Position numbers and translations under genes: made by a program. A DNA stretch of 64,000 nt, taken from the NCBI GenBank assembly GCA_019637295.1, contig JAHBVX010000012.1:124001-188000 (forward strand), read 5' to 3'. The notes beneath the pieces were generated by a model. It was not told where the DNA came from, did not search any database, and worked only from the letters and a program-made list of their open reading frames with translations. Source of the DNA: Polyangiaceae bacterium (GTDB lineage Bacteria > Myxococcota_A > Polyangia > Polyangiales > Polyangiaceae). Of the stretch, positions 49,977 to 57,784 are shown piece by piece (the stretch's first letter is position 1; the number at the start of each line of letters is the position of its first letter).

Positions 49977-52375
49977 AACGACGGTGGTTAGCCGCGCTCG
50001 GCCTGGTGCTCTCGTGCTCGGGTCAGCAGAAGGCCGGCGAGCCCGGGGCGCCGCCTCCGCTCGCCAAGGCGGCGACCCCGAGCGAGCCGTCGAACGCGGT
50101 CGCGCTGGTGACGGGAGTGTCGATCGAGCAGTTCGAGCCGCTGCTCTCCCATCCCGCGCTGGCCGACGCAGCGCGCGCGCTCGAGCAGGACAATCCACGG
50201 CAGGCGGCGTCGCGCGTCGCCAGCTTCATCGAGCGGACTCGCCCCTCCGGCGTCGAGGCGGCGCGGCTCCACTTCTTGGTCGGTCGCTTGCGCGAGCGCA
50301 CCGGCGATCTGGCCGGCGCGTCCCGGGCGTACACGGACGCTCAGCGGCAGCCGTGGGCGCTCACCGCGTACGTGCAGCTCGCCCTCGGTCGCACGGCGCT
50401 CGCCCAAGGGCGCGTGGCCGACGCCATCACCCTCCTCGAGGGTGTACCGAAGGACCATCCGGCGGCCGCGGCGGCGCGGCTGTTGCTCGCCGACGCCGCC
50501 ATCAAGGAGGGTCGCTTCGACTTGGCGATCGACACTTGGCGCGACGTGCTCGAACGCGACGACGCCACCGTCAGGTCGCCGGACATCGCGCTCGGATTGG
50601 CCCAGGCGCTGCTCGAGCGAGCTCGCCAGCGGCCCGACGAGTCACCCGCACAGGCGGACGGCGACGTGATCGAGGCGCTCCGCGTCGCGCGCCGCGTCGC
50701 CGCGAAGAACGCCGCGCGCCGCGAGCTGACCCGGCGCGCGGAGGCCGTGGCGTCGCGAGCGCTCGAGGCCATCCCGCCCGCGCTGCGCGTCGCCCACGCC
50801 GCGCCCAGTCCAGAAGACCAGCTGGCGAGAGTCGAGGCCCTGGTGGACGGTCGGGAGTTCGAGTCCGCGGAGCGCGCCGCCGACGAGCTGCTCGACTCCC
50901 TCGGCGCGCCCAAGGGCTGGGGTCGGGTCGGCTGCGAGGCGGCCATCGCGCGCGGCAAGGCCATCTCGTCCCAGCGCTCCACGGGTCGAGCAGCGGACTC
51001 GCTCAAGGACGTGCTCGCTCACTGCACGGACGCCGACCAGCGCGCTCGCGCGCTGTACCTCGCCGGACGGTACGCGGCGCGGGACGGTCGCCACGCTCAA
51101 GCGGTCGCGCACTTCGCCAAGCTCGAGCAGGATCACCCTGCTCACCGTCTCGCCGACGACGCGCGGCTCTTGGGCGCGCTGTCCTACTTCGACATGGGCG
51201 TCGAGGCGCGCTTCACGGAGCTGCTGGCCAGCATGCCGCGGGACTACCCAGACGGCGACATGATGCTGGACGGCGTGTTTCGGCTGGCCATGCGGCGCGT
51301 CGAGAAGAACGACTGGTCGGGCGCCGCCTCGGTGTTGGATCGGGCCGCGGAGCTGGTCGCCGGTCGGGACAGCTCGAGGGGCACGGAGCTGAGCGGTCGC
51401 GAGCGCTACTTCCGCGCACGCGCGTGGATCGAGACGGGCGCGGTGGAGAAGGGCGAGGCCGAGCTGCGTGCGATCGTGCAGGAGCTGCCGCTCTCCTACT
51501 ACATGCTGCACGCCTACTCCCGCTTGGTCGAGAAGGATCCCTTCGGCGCTCGCCGCATCCGCGAGGAGGCGGCCCAGAAGGCGGCGACGCTACCCTTCTC
51601 CTTCCCGCATCGTCCCGAGTTCGACCAGCCGGGGTTCCTGCGCGCGATGGAGCTGCTCCGTCAGGGTGAGCTCGAGCTGGCGCGGACGGAGCTCTCGGCG
51701 CTGGGCCTGGTGAGACCTGGCGCGCAGCCCGAGCTGTTGTGGGCCGTCGCGCTGCTCTACGCTCGCGCAGGCTCCGCCAAGCACGCTCACGAGGTCACCC
51801 GAGGGCTGCTGACGGACTGGCTGGCGCGCTGGCCAGCGGGGGACTGGGCAAAGGCCTGGGAGCTGGCGTTCCCTCGGCCGTATCACGACGTCGTCAGCCG
51901 CGAGGCCAAGAAGAACGGCGTGCCCGAGGCGCTGGTCTACGGAGTCATGCGCGAGGAGTCGGCGTTCGATCCGGCGGCGGTCAGCCACGCCAACGCCTAC
52001 GGTCTCATGCAGGTGATCGTGCCCACCGCGAAGATGCTCGCCAAGGACGTGGGGCTGCCCTACGACCCGGCCTCCCTCAAGCGACCGAACGTCAGCATCG
52101 CGCTGGGCAGTCGCGGGCTGTCGCGCTTGAAGCAGGACTTCGCGAGCAACCCGGTGTTGGCCATCCCGGGCTACAACGCTGGCCCGGGTCGGCCACGCCG
52201 ATGGCTCCGGGAGCGCCCCAATCAGGACTTCGACGTGTGGGTGGAGCTGATCCCGTTCAACGAGACGCGTCGCTACACCAAGCGTGTGCTCGCCGCTCGC
52301 GCTGCGTATGCCTATTTGTACGCCAGCGACACGGCCGACGAGATGATGGTGCTGCCCATCAAGCTGACGCGTTGA
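49973..52375 (+). CDS. Lytic transglycosylase lipoprotein, Slt70-like
   Basis: I start at ATG 49973 (MKRRWLAALGLVLSCSG); the frame is open far upstream but lies over carB and the coiled-coil gene. The 800-residue protein has a lipoprotein signal (Cys near residue 15), a long helical region of TPR-like pairs (about 40-610) as in Slt70, and a C-terminal SLT domain (about 640-780). The SLT domain has REESAFDP with the catalytic Glu662, SHANAYGLMQVIVPTA, IPGYNAGPGRP and ELIPFNETRRYTKRVL. The enzyme cleaves peptidoglycan glycan strands to 1,6-anhydro products. The overlapping coiled-coil gene suggests a linked role in inserting an envelope machine, which is inference. Confidence 0.93.
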   Translation: MKRRWLAALGLVLSCSGQQKAGEPGAPPPLAKAATPSEPSNAVALVTGVSIEQFEPLLSHPALADAARALEQDNPRQAASRVASFIERTRPSGVEAARLHFLVGRLRERTGDLAGASRAYTDAQRQPWALTAYVQLALGRTALAQGRVADAITLLEGVPKDHPAAAAARLLLADAAIKEGRFDLAIDTWRDVLERDDATVRSPDIALGLAQALLERARQRPDESPAQADGDVIEALRVARRVAAKNAARRELTRRAEAVASRALEAIPPALRVAHAAPSPEDQLARVEALVDGREFESAERAADELLDSLGAPKGWGRVGCEAAIARGKAISSQRSTGRAADSLKDVLAHCTDADQRARALYLAGRYAARDGRHAQAVAHFAKLEQDHPAHRLADDARLLGALSYFDMGVEARFTELLASMPRDYPDGDMMLDGVFRLAMRRVEKNDWSGAASVLDRAAELVAGRDSSRGTELSGRERYFRARAWIETGAVEKGEAELRAIVQELPLSYYMLHAYSRLVEKDPFGARRIREEAAQKAATLPFSFPHRPEFDQPGFLRAMELLRQGELELARTELSALGLVRPGAQPELLWAVALLYARAGSAKHAHEVTRGLLTDWLARWPAGDWAKAWELAFPRPYHDVVSREAKKNGVPEALVYGVMREESAFDPAAVSHANAYGLMQVIVPTAKMLAKDVGLPYDPASLKRPNVSIALGSRGLSRLKQDFASNPVLAIPGYNAGPGRPRRWLRERPNQDFDVWVELIPFNETRRYTKRVLAARAAYAYLYASDTADEMMVLPIKLTR

Positions 52376-52460
52376 GCCGGAATCGGGTCTGCGCGACGCG
52401 GTGACGGCGCTCGCCGGACTCGAGCCGCCGTCTCCGCGTCGGGCCGACAAAGACACGAGG

Positions 52461-54170
52461 TCAGGGGCAGTTGCAGGAGCTGGTCTGCTTCGCCGCGTCC
52501 ACGCACAGGCTGTCCCAGCTGCCGCCGACGTTGTCGCAGCAGAAGGGGTCGTCGTCGCAGACGGCCTTCTCGCACGGGCCGCACAGCGGCGACAGGGCGC
52601 CGCCGGTGGCGCAGGCGCTGTGGCCGCAGCTCGGGCCGCTCCCGCCGGAGCAGGAGGGGCAGAGCTGCTGCGCCTTGGTGACGCACAGCGAGTCCCACGC
52701 GGTGTTGCAACAGAACGCGTCCGCAGCGCACACGGCGGCGGTGCAGGAGTTGCAGCTGGTGTCGAGCGCGCCGCCCGCGGTGCACTCGCTGTGGTCGCAC
52801 TTGCCGCTGCCTCCGCTGGTCGTTCCGGTGCAGGCCTTGGTCGGATTGGCGCACGGGATGCAGATGCCGTAGCCGCCGGCCACCGGTAGGCACTGGAAAT
52901 GAAGGCTGTGGTCCTTGTTGGAGCCGTACAGCAGATCGATCAAGAACGCGCCCGCGACGGTGGCGAGGGCGTCACCCTTGAACAGGTCCGCGATCAGCGG
53001 ATCGAGCTGGATCTTCTTGCAGTCCGAGTGCTGCTTGCAGGGCACGCACACGCCGCAGCTGATGTTCTCCGTCAGCTTCACGCTGGCGCATGCTGGCATC
53101 CCGTAGTTGATGTTCGCGTCCTGGATCTTGATCTTCTTGATGCCGATGTCGAGCTCCGGGCCGCCGATCAGATCCCGGATCGCCTCACCGACGTTGTACT
53201 GGATGCCGACGCCGCTGCAGTCCTGGTTGTTCGAGCACAGGTTCGTCACCTTGTCGTAGGGCGGCGGGAGCACCGCCACGCCGGGACCGAGATCGCTGCA
53301 GCCCGTCGCCGGCGGCGAGCAGGTGCCGTAGACGCCGCCGTTGAGGGGGAACTTGCACTTCCACGGGTTGGTCTCCGCGCCGCAGCCGGTGCAGTGGGCG
53401 TCGTCGGTGCAGGCTCCGGCCGTGCTGCCCGGCAGACCGCAGGGCTTGACGCACTTGCCTTGCTTGCACTCGAGGCCCACAGGGCAGGCATAGGTGTCCG
53501 AGCACTCCGCGCAGTGGTGGTTGTAGCAAGCCTTGGCCTTCTGGCCGCCTTGGGTCTCACAGCGAGTGCAGTCGTTGTCCACGGTGCAGCTGTCGGGGCA
53601 CATCAACGCGCACTTGTCGTCGATGCAGGCGTCCGTCTGGTTCGGGCACATGCTGGTGTTCGTGGCCGTGCACTGGACACACTTGTTCGTCGCGGGGTTA
53701 CAGATCTGGTGCGCTGGATCGCACGCCGCGCAGTCCTTGTTGGCCTGGCAGGAGATGGTGGGCGTGCCCGTCGCGTCGGTGGCGCAGGTGGCGCCTTGCT
53801 CGACGCACGTGCCGAAGGCCGAGCACTCTTGACCCGAGGGACAACCTTGCCCCGTGGACGGATTGCACGCGACGCAGCGGCCGTCTTGGCCCTCGATCAG
53901 ACAGGTGCCCCTGCCGTGGGAACAGCCTGAGCAGAAGTCGTTGGGATCGCAGCTCGGGTCGCTGGGCGGGCACGCGTTGCAGCTGTTGAGCAAGCACAGC
54001 CCGCTCGCCGTGCCGCCGGTGCCGGCGTCGGTGCCGCCGCTGCCGGTCCCACCCGTGCCCTTGGGCGCGGGGCTGGCGTCGCTGCCGGCACAGCCGGGAA
54101 GCGCCAGAGCGAGCGCGAGAGCCAGCGTGGTCCCGAGAGCGAGTACTTTCCGGAGAGTATCGAGGTGCAC
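52461..54170 (-). CDS. Large Cys-rich lipoprotein with repeated WDSLC modules
   Basis: I start at GTG 54170, seven bases after a perfect AGGAGG. The 569-residue product has a signal peptide with lipobox (LALALALPGC, Cys near residue 25), a Gly/Thr linker, and then about 60 Cys. The middle has EGF- or keratin-like short Cys spacings (CTDDAHCTGCGAETNPWKC). A less Cys-rich globular insert of about 130 residues follows (about 330-460). The C-terminus holds two copies of a module with HSxCxxGGAL, CxxCxxxVC, DxFCC and WDSLCV. The modules would be disulfide-stapled and surface-exposed. I cannot name the family. It fits the cell-surface lipoproteins of Polyangiales. Confidence 0.85.
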   Translation of the reverse strand: MHLDTLRKVLALGTTLALALALALPGCAGSDASPAPKGTGGTGSGGTDAGTGGTASGLCLLNSCNACPPSDPSCDPNDFCSGCSHGRGTCLIEGQDGRCVACNPSTGQGCPSGQECSAFGTCVEQGATCATDATGTPTISCQANKDCAACDPAHQICNPATNKCVQCTATNTSMCPNQTDACIDDKCALMCPDSCTVDNDCTRCETQGGQKAKACYNHHCAECSDTYACPVGLECKQGKCVKPCGLPGSTAGACTDDAHCTGCGAETNPWKCKFPLNGGVYGTCSPPATGCSDLGPGVAVLPPPYDKVTNLCSNNQDCSGVGIQYNVGEAIRDLIGGPELDIGIKKIKIQDANINYGMPACASVKLTENISCGVCVPCKQHSDCKKIQLDPLIADLFKGDALATVAGAFLIDLLYGSNKDHSLHFQCLPVAGGYGICIPCANPTKACTGTTSGGSGKCDHSECTAGGALDTSCNSCTAAVCAADAFCCNTAWDSLCVTKAQQLCPSCSGGSGPSCGHSACATGGALSPLCGPCEKAVCDDDPFCCDNVGGSWDSLCVDAAKQTSSCNCP

Positions 54171-54264
54171 CGTTCGCCTCCTGAAGCGGAAGATGAACGG
54201 AGAGGCTAACACAGGCTCGCCCGGGCCGAGGGTCTCGGCGGACTTCACTGTCAGCGGATTTGCG

Positions 54265-55686
54265 TCAGTCGAGGCGGTAGACGACCTCCGAGCCAACGAC
54301 CAGGTCGTGCATCGCGCGCTTGCCGGGATGAAATGCCGCCAGCGCCAGACCTGCCGCGAACAGCAGGCTGAGCAGGATGTTGCTCACCGCGACGGCGAGC
54401 ACCAGCGCCTGAAATGCGTCCACGTTGGTGAGTTGGATCTGCTCGATGGCCACGCTCAAGCCGCCGCCTCCTTGCGTGAGCAGGATCACCAGGCCCGTGA
54501 GGAAGGGGAACCACAGGCTGGTGACGGTGCGCGCGAGAGAGCGACCGAGCCCCAGACGCCCGCCGTCGGCCCGGCGCACCCGGAGCCGGAGCAAGTACTT
54601 GCCCGCGGTCTGTCCCCAGCGCGCGTGGGCCCACGTCACGTAGGCGAGGTGTAGCAGCAGCCCGGCGCCGCCCAGGAAGCTGATCACGACGCCGGCGAGG
54701 GCGACGTCGAGCGCCACCGCCGCGCCCCGCACCCAGAAGCCGGCGGGCCTGACGGCTCGCGGTGCCGCCGCCTCGAGATCTGCGATGAGCGCGTCGTAGG
54801 TCGCGTACCGGGCGTCGGGGGCCTTGCTCAGCAGGCGAGCGAGCACCTTGCCCAAGCGCGGCGGCAGCCCCGGGACCCGCTCGCCGATGACCGGCGGCTC
54901 TTCCGTGAGATGGCGGCTGACGACGGCGAGCGGCGTCTTGCCGTCGAACACCGGCTCGCCCGCGAGCAAGTGGAAGAAGGTGCAGCCCAGCGAGTACATG
55001 TCGGCACGGTGGTCCAGGTCGTCGCCCCGGGCTTGCTCCGGCGCCATGTAGAGCGGACTGCCGACGACGGCCCCATCCTGCGTGATCTTCACGTCCCCGC
55101 GACCGAGCGGCTTGGCGACGCCGAAGTCGGCGATCTTCACCTCTCCGTTGCGGTCGAGCAGCAGGTTGCTGGGCTTGATGTCCCGATGCACGATGCCGGC
55201 GCGTTGCGCGTCGCGCAGGCCGCGGGCGACTTGGATCATGAGCACGCGCGCACGCTCCGGCTCGAGCACCGTGCCCTCGTCGAGCACGCGCTCGAGCGCG
55301 CCCCCTTCGACCAGCTCCATGGCGAAGAACAGCGAGCCGTGCTCGCGATTGGGCAGCGGCGGGGTGTGACCGATGTAATAGATGTGCGCGACGTGGGGTG
55401 AGTTGAGCCGCGCCTGCGCGCGCGCCTCGCGGATGAAGCGCTCTTGCAGCTCCGCGTTGTCGGCCAGCTCGTCCGGCAGGACCTTGATGGCGACCCGGCG
55501 CTCGAGGGAGCGATCCACCCCCACGTACACCGCGCCCATGCCGCCGCGCGCGAGGGGCTCGAGCACCTCGTAGTGGTCGAAGCGAGCGCCCACCCAGCGG
55601 CCCAGCGCCCCCGGCGCGCTCTCACGCGTCCGGGGACCGCTGTCCGAGAGCACCGTGGTGTCGAACGCGTCCGCCTCGTTGCTCAT
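54265..55686 (-). CDS. Ser/Thr protein kinase with C-terminal RDD membrane domain
   Basis: I start at ATG 55686 (MSNEADAFD), seven bases after AAGGA; upstream Met codons lack a site. The 473-residue protein has a complete kinase domain (about 38-310): ARGGMGAVYVGV, K68 in VAIKVL, H167-R-D169-IKPSN, D187-F-G, SPLYMAPEQARG. From about residue 325 an RDD domain follows, with RPAGFWVRGAAVALDVALAG, several membrane helices and a final KRAMHDLVVGSEVVYR. RDD domains are membrane-embedded and of uncertain function, perhaps transport. The kinase faces the cytoplasm. It may sense or gate something through the RDD part, which is inference. Confidence 0.92.
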   Translation of the reverse strand: MSNEADAFDTTVLSDSGPRTRESAPGALGRWVGARFDHYEVLEPLARGGMGAVYVGVDRSLERRVAIKVLPDELADNAELQERFIREARAQARLNSPHVAHIYYIGHTPPLPNREHGSLFFAMELVEGGALERVLDEGTVLEPERARVLMIQVARGLRDAQRAGIVHRDIKPSNLLLDRNGEVKIADFGVAKPLGRGDVKITQDGAVVGSPLYMAPEQARGDDLDHRADMYSLGCTFFHLLAGEPVFDGKTPLAVVSRHLTEEPPVIGERVPGLPPRLGKVLARLLSKAPDARYATYDALIADLEAAAPRAVRPAGFWVRGAAVALDVALAGVVISFLGGAGLLLHLAYVTWAHARWGQTAGKYLLRLRVRRADGGRLGLGRSLARTVTSLWFPFLTGLVILLTQGGGGLSVAIEQIQLTNVDAFQALVLAVAVSNILLSLLFAAGLALAAFHPGKRAMHDLVVGSEVVYRLD

Positions 55687-55968
55687 TGCCCGTCCTTCAA
55701 TCATCGCACGTTCCCGCGGGCCGTCAGGAGCACTGACCGTGCCAAGGGGACTGCAGGCCAATCCGTCGACAAACCCGCGCTGTCCGGACCCCCGCGGCGG
55801 CGCTCGCGGGCGTCACTGAGCGCTGGGGGCACACCCGGTCGGCGCCCAAGTTCCAGAAAAATCAATCAATATCCAAGGCTTGGCACGCCTGCAGGCCCGG
55901 CGAGAATGGAACCTCGCCTCGGCGCGTCTAAGCCTGGTTCCTTCACGATTGGTAAACCGGGGCGAAAA

Positions 55969-55991
55969 GTTGACCCTACCGGGTTGACCCT
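55969..55991. promoter_or_regulatory. Direct repeat GTTGACCCT upstream of the OmpA-like gene
   Basis: GTTGACCCT occurs at 55969-55977 and again at 55983-55991, a centre-to-centre spacing of 14 bases, roughly 90-110 bases before the OmpA-like start. It resembles a paired activator site or overlapping -35 boxes (TTGACC). No good -10 is evident. The rest of the 393-base spacer 55687-56079 shows no gene. It contains the divergent control regions of the kinase and OmpA-like genes. Confidence 0.3.
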
Positions 55992-56079
55992 CGGCCTCAC
56001 ATAGTGGCACACCATGCCCCGAAACGAGGGGGGCATGCGCCCTTGGAAGAGCATCCCATCCGATGCCAGGGAGTTCCAG

Positions 56080-56700
56080 ATGATTGTACGTAACCGTTCC
56101 AAGTTGATTGTCTGCTCGATCGGGGCCGTCTTCACCGTTGCAGCCCTGTCGGGTTGTGCGGGCACGAAGGTCTTCGAGGGGCAGACCGCGTTCGCGGTCC
56201 AGGGCACGGGCCCGACCGCTCCACCGCCGCCACCGCCGCCGCCACCGCCGCCGCCTCCGCCCGAGGAGCCAAAGCGCGTGGAGGTCAAGGCCGACAAGAT
56301 CGAGATCCGCGAGAAGATCCAGTTCGATCACAACAAGGCCAGCATCAAGCAGGAGTCCCACAACCTGCTCGACGAGATCGCCGACGTGATCCAGAAGAAC
56401 CCGCACATCAAGAAGATCGCGATCGAAGGCCACGCGAGCAGCGAGGGCAACGCCGGATACAACAAGACCCTCTCGGCCAACCGCGCCAAGGCCGTGATGG
56501 CCTATCTCGTCGCCAAGGGCGTCGAGAAGGAGCGGCTCGCTTCCGCGGGCTTCGGTTCGGAGAAGCCGGTCGCCTCCAACGACACCGAAGAAGGCCGCGA
56601 GGCCAACCGCCGCGTCGAATTCAACATCACCGAGCAAGAAGCACCGGCGGCGGAGCCGCCCAAGCCGGGCGGGCTGAAGAAGCCTGCTGCGAGCAAGTGA
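56080..56700 (+). CDS. OmpA family (Pal-like) outer-membrane lipoprotein
   Basis: I start at ATG 56080, eight bases after AGGGAG; an in-frame ATG at 56014 is weaker. The 206-residue protein has a lipoprotein signal (FTVAALSGC, Cys near residue 26), a run of 14 Pro (about residues 49-62), and an OmpA C-terminal peptidoglycan-binding domain. That domain shows IQFDHNKASIKQESHNLLDE, IAIEGHASSEGNAGYNKTLS with the usual Gly-His-Ser/Thr-Asp region altered to GHASS, ANRAKAVMAYL and REANRRVEFNI. It tethers the outer membrane to peptidoglycan. It is followed 31 bases later by a second lipoprotein gene, with which it is probably co-transcribed. Confidence 0.93.
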   Translation: MIVRNRSKLIVCSIGAVFTVAALSGCAGTKVFEGQTAFAVQGTGPTAPPPPPPPPPPPPPPEEPKRVEVKADKIEIREKIQFDHNKASIKQESHNLLDEIADVIQKNPHIKKIAIEGHASSEGNAGYNKTLSANRAKAVMAYLVAKGVEKERLASAGFGSEKPVASNDTEEGREANRRVEFNITEQEAPAAEPPKPGGLKKPAASK

Positions 56701-56731
56701 GCGGCCACGGCCCAGAACGAGGAGACAGAAG

Positions 56732-57136
56732 ATGATTCAGGTTCTCAAGACTTCCTTCGCTCTGACCGCCTTGCTGGCGGTCGCGGGTTGCTCCTTCGCA
56801 GCTCGTTCCCCCGAGATGTATCGGGACGACACCTCCGCGCTGCTCGACACGAAGAACGCGGAGATCAAGGCGTGCTACGACCAGGCGCTGCAGAACAACG
56901 CCACGGCGGCGGGCACGGTTCGCGTACAGTTCACCGTGCAGAAAGACACGGGAACGATCGTGGACGCGGCGGCGGATCCCGCCGGCACCACCGCTCCGCC
57001 AGAGGTGGCGACCTGCGTGATCAACTCGATCAACGGGCTGCAGCTGACGCCTCCGGATCAGAGCGATGGTCAGGCGACCTTCACCTGGGAGTTCGTGGTC
57101 GAGTCCGCGGCTCCGCCCGCTCCGCCTGCCGGCTGA
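56732..57136 (+). CDS. AgmX/PglI C-terminal domain lipoprotein
   Basis: The 134-residue product has a lipoprotein signal (LTALLAVAGC, Cys near residue 20). The rest matches the AgmX/PglI C-terminal (TonB-like) fold: AEIKACYDQALQNN, GTVRVQFTVQKDTGTIVDA, and a late VATCVINSINGLQLTPP. The two Cys are those usual in the family. In Myxococcus xanthus, AgmX and related proteins act in gliding motility and envelope machines. Here the domain is a stand-alone lipoprotein behind an OmpA-like gene. A strong terminator follows 26 bases on. Confidence 0.88.
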   Translation: MIQVLKTSFALTALLAVAGCSFAARSPEMYRDDTSALLDTKNAEIKACYDQALQNNATAAGTVRVQFTVQKDTGTIVDAAADPAGTTAPPEVATCVINSINGLQLTPPDQSDGQATFTWEFVVESAAPPAPPAG

Positions 57137-57161
57137 GCGCACGCGAAGGCGCTGCAATGGA

Positions 57162-57199
57162 TACGCCGCCCGGCTTCGGCTCGGCGGCGTACTCTTTTT
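57162..57199 (+). terminator. Strong intrinsic terminator of the OmpA-AgmX unit
   Basis: TACGCCGCC (57162-57170) pairs perfectly with GGCGGCGTA (57183-57191), with a 12-base loop that itself has complementary parts (CGG/CCG type). CTCTTTTT follows at 57192-57199. This is a textbook Rho-independent terminator. Confidence 0.85.
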
Positions 57200-57237
57200 G
57201 TCGGTAGCCCGCGGTGCCGGCGCGGCTCGAGGGCTCG

Positions 57238-57651
57238 TCACTCGAGCGCGTTGAACGTCTCTCGCAGCCTCGACTCCATGCGCATCACCGGTCCGCCGGC
57301 GATGCCGATACGCAGGCTGATCGTGGTGTCGTCGCCCCAAGGCCACCACAGGCCGTAGGCGACCACCCCGTCCACCGGGGCCGTGCTAACCAAGAGCTGA
57401 TCCGCACGGACGCCTCCGCTGCGCTCGGCGATCTGCTGCAGCAGGGCGGGCGCCTGCCCCAGGGTTCGGTGCGACCACTGGTGCGGGAAGGCGAGCTGCA
57501 GCGCGGCCTTCGCTTCCTCCACCAACTCCACTCCGAACGCGGACGCGATGCACGAGAGCCGCCCGTCCCAGCTCCACCCGCGCTTCGGCCATCCCGCGCG
57601 AAACTGGGCAAGCTTCACGAATAGCTCGTCGGTCGTGTCTTCGGCCGGCAT
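57238..57651 (-). CDS. Hypothetical protein
   Basis: The 137-residue product has no signal or membrane segment. It is soluble, with visible segments LFVKLAQFRAGWPKRGWSWD, LQLAFPHQWSHRTLGQAPAL and YGLWWPWGDDTTISLRIGIA. The composition (many Trp) and steady alternation look like a real protein. I recognise no family; a C-terminal amphipathic strand-helix layout is all that can be said. It is convergent with the AgmX-like gene across the terminator. Confidence 0.68.
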   Translation of the reverse strand: MPAEDTTDELFVKLAQFRAGWPKRGWSWDGRLSCIASAFGVELVEEAKAALQLAFPHQWSHRTLGQAPALLQQIAERSGGVRADQLLVSTAPVDGVVAYGLWWPWGDDTTISLRIGIAGGPVMRMESRLRETFNALE

Positions 57652-57784
57652 GACTGGATCTGTAACGAATTTGTGCCCCTGACAGCTAGCCCCAAATCAG
57701 CCAACGTCGCTCGAGCTCAGCTACCCGGCGGGTCACCGAGTTGCCGCTCGGGGGTGGCTGATCGGTGTTAAGCTCGATCGGCTC

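Noticed and set aside
55995-56025. Sigma-54 promoter around TGGCAC near 56004
   Set aside because: The -24 like TGGCAC is present, but the GC of the -12 box is not at the required ten-base spacing. TGGCAC at 55881 fails in the same way.
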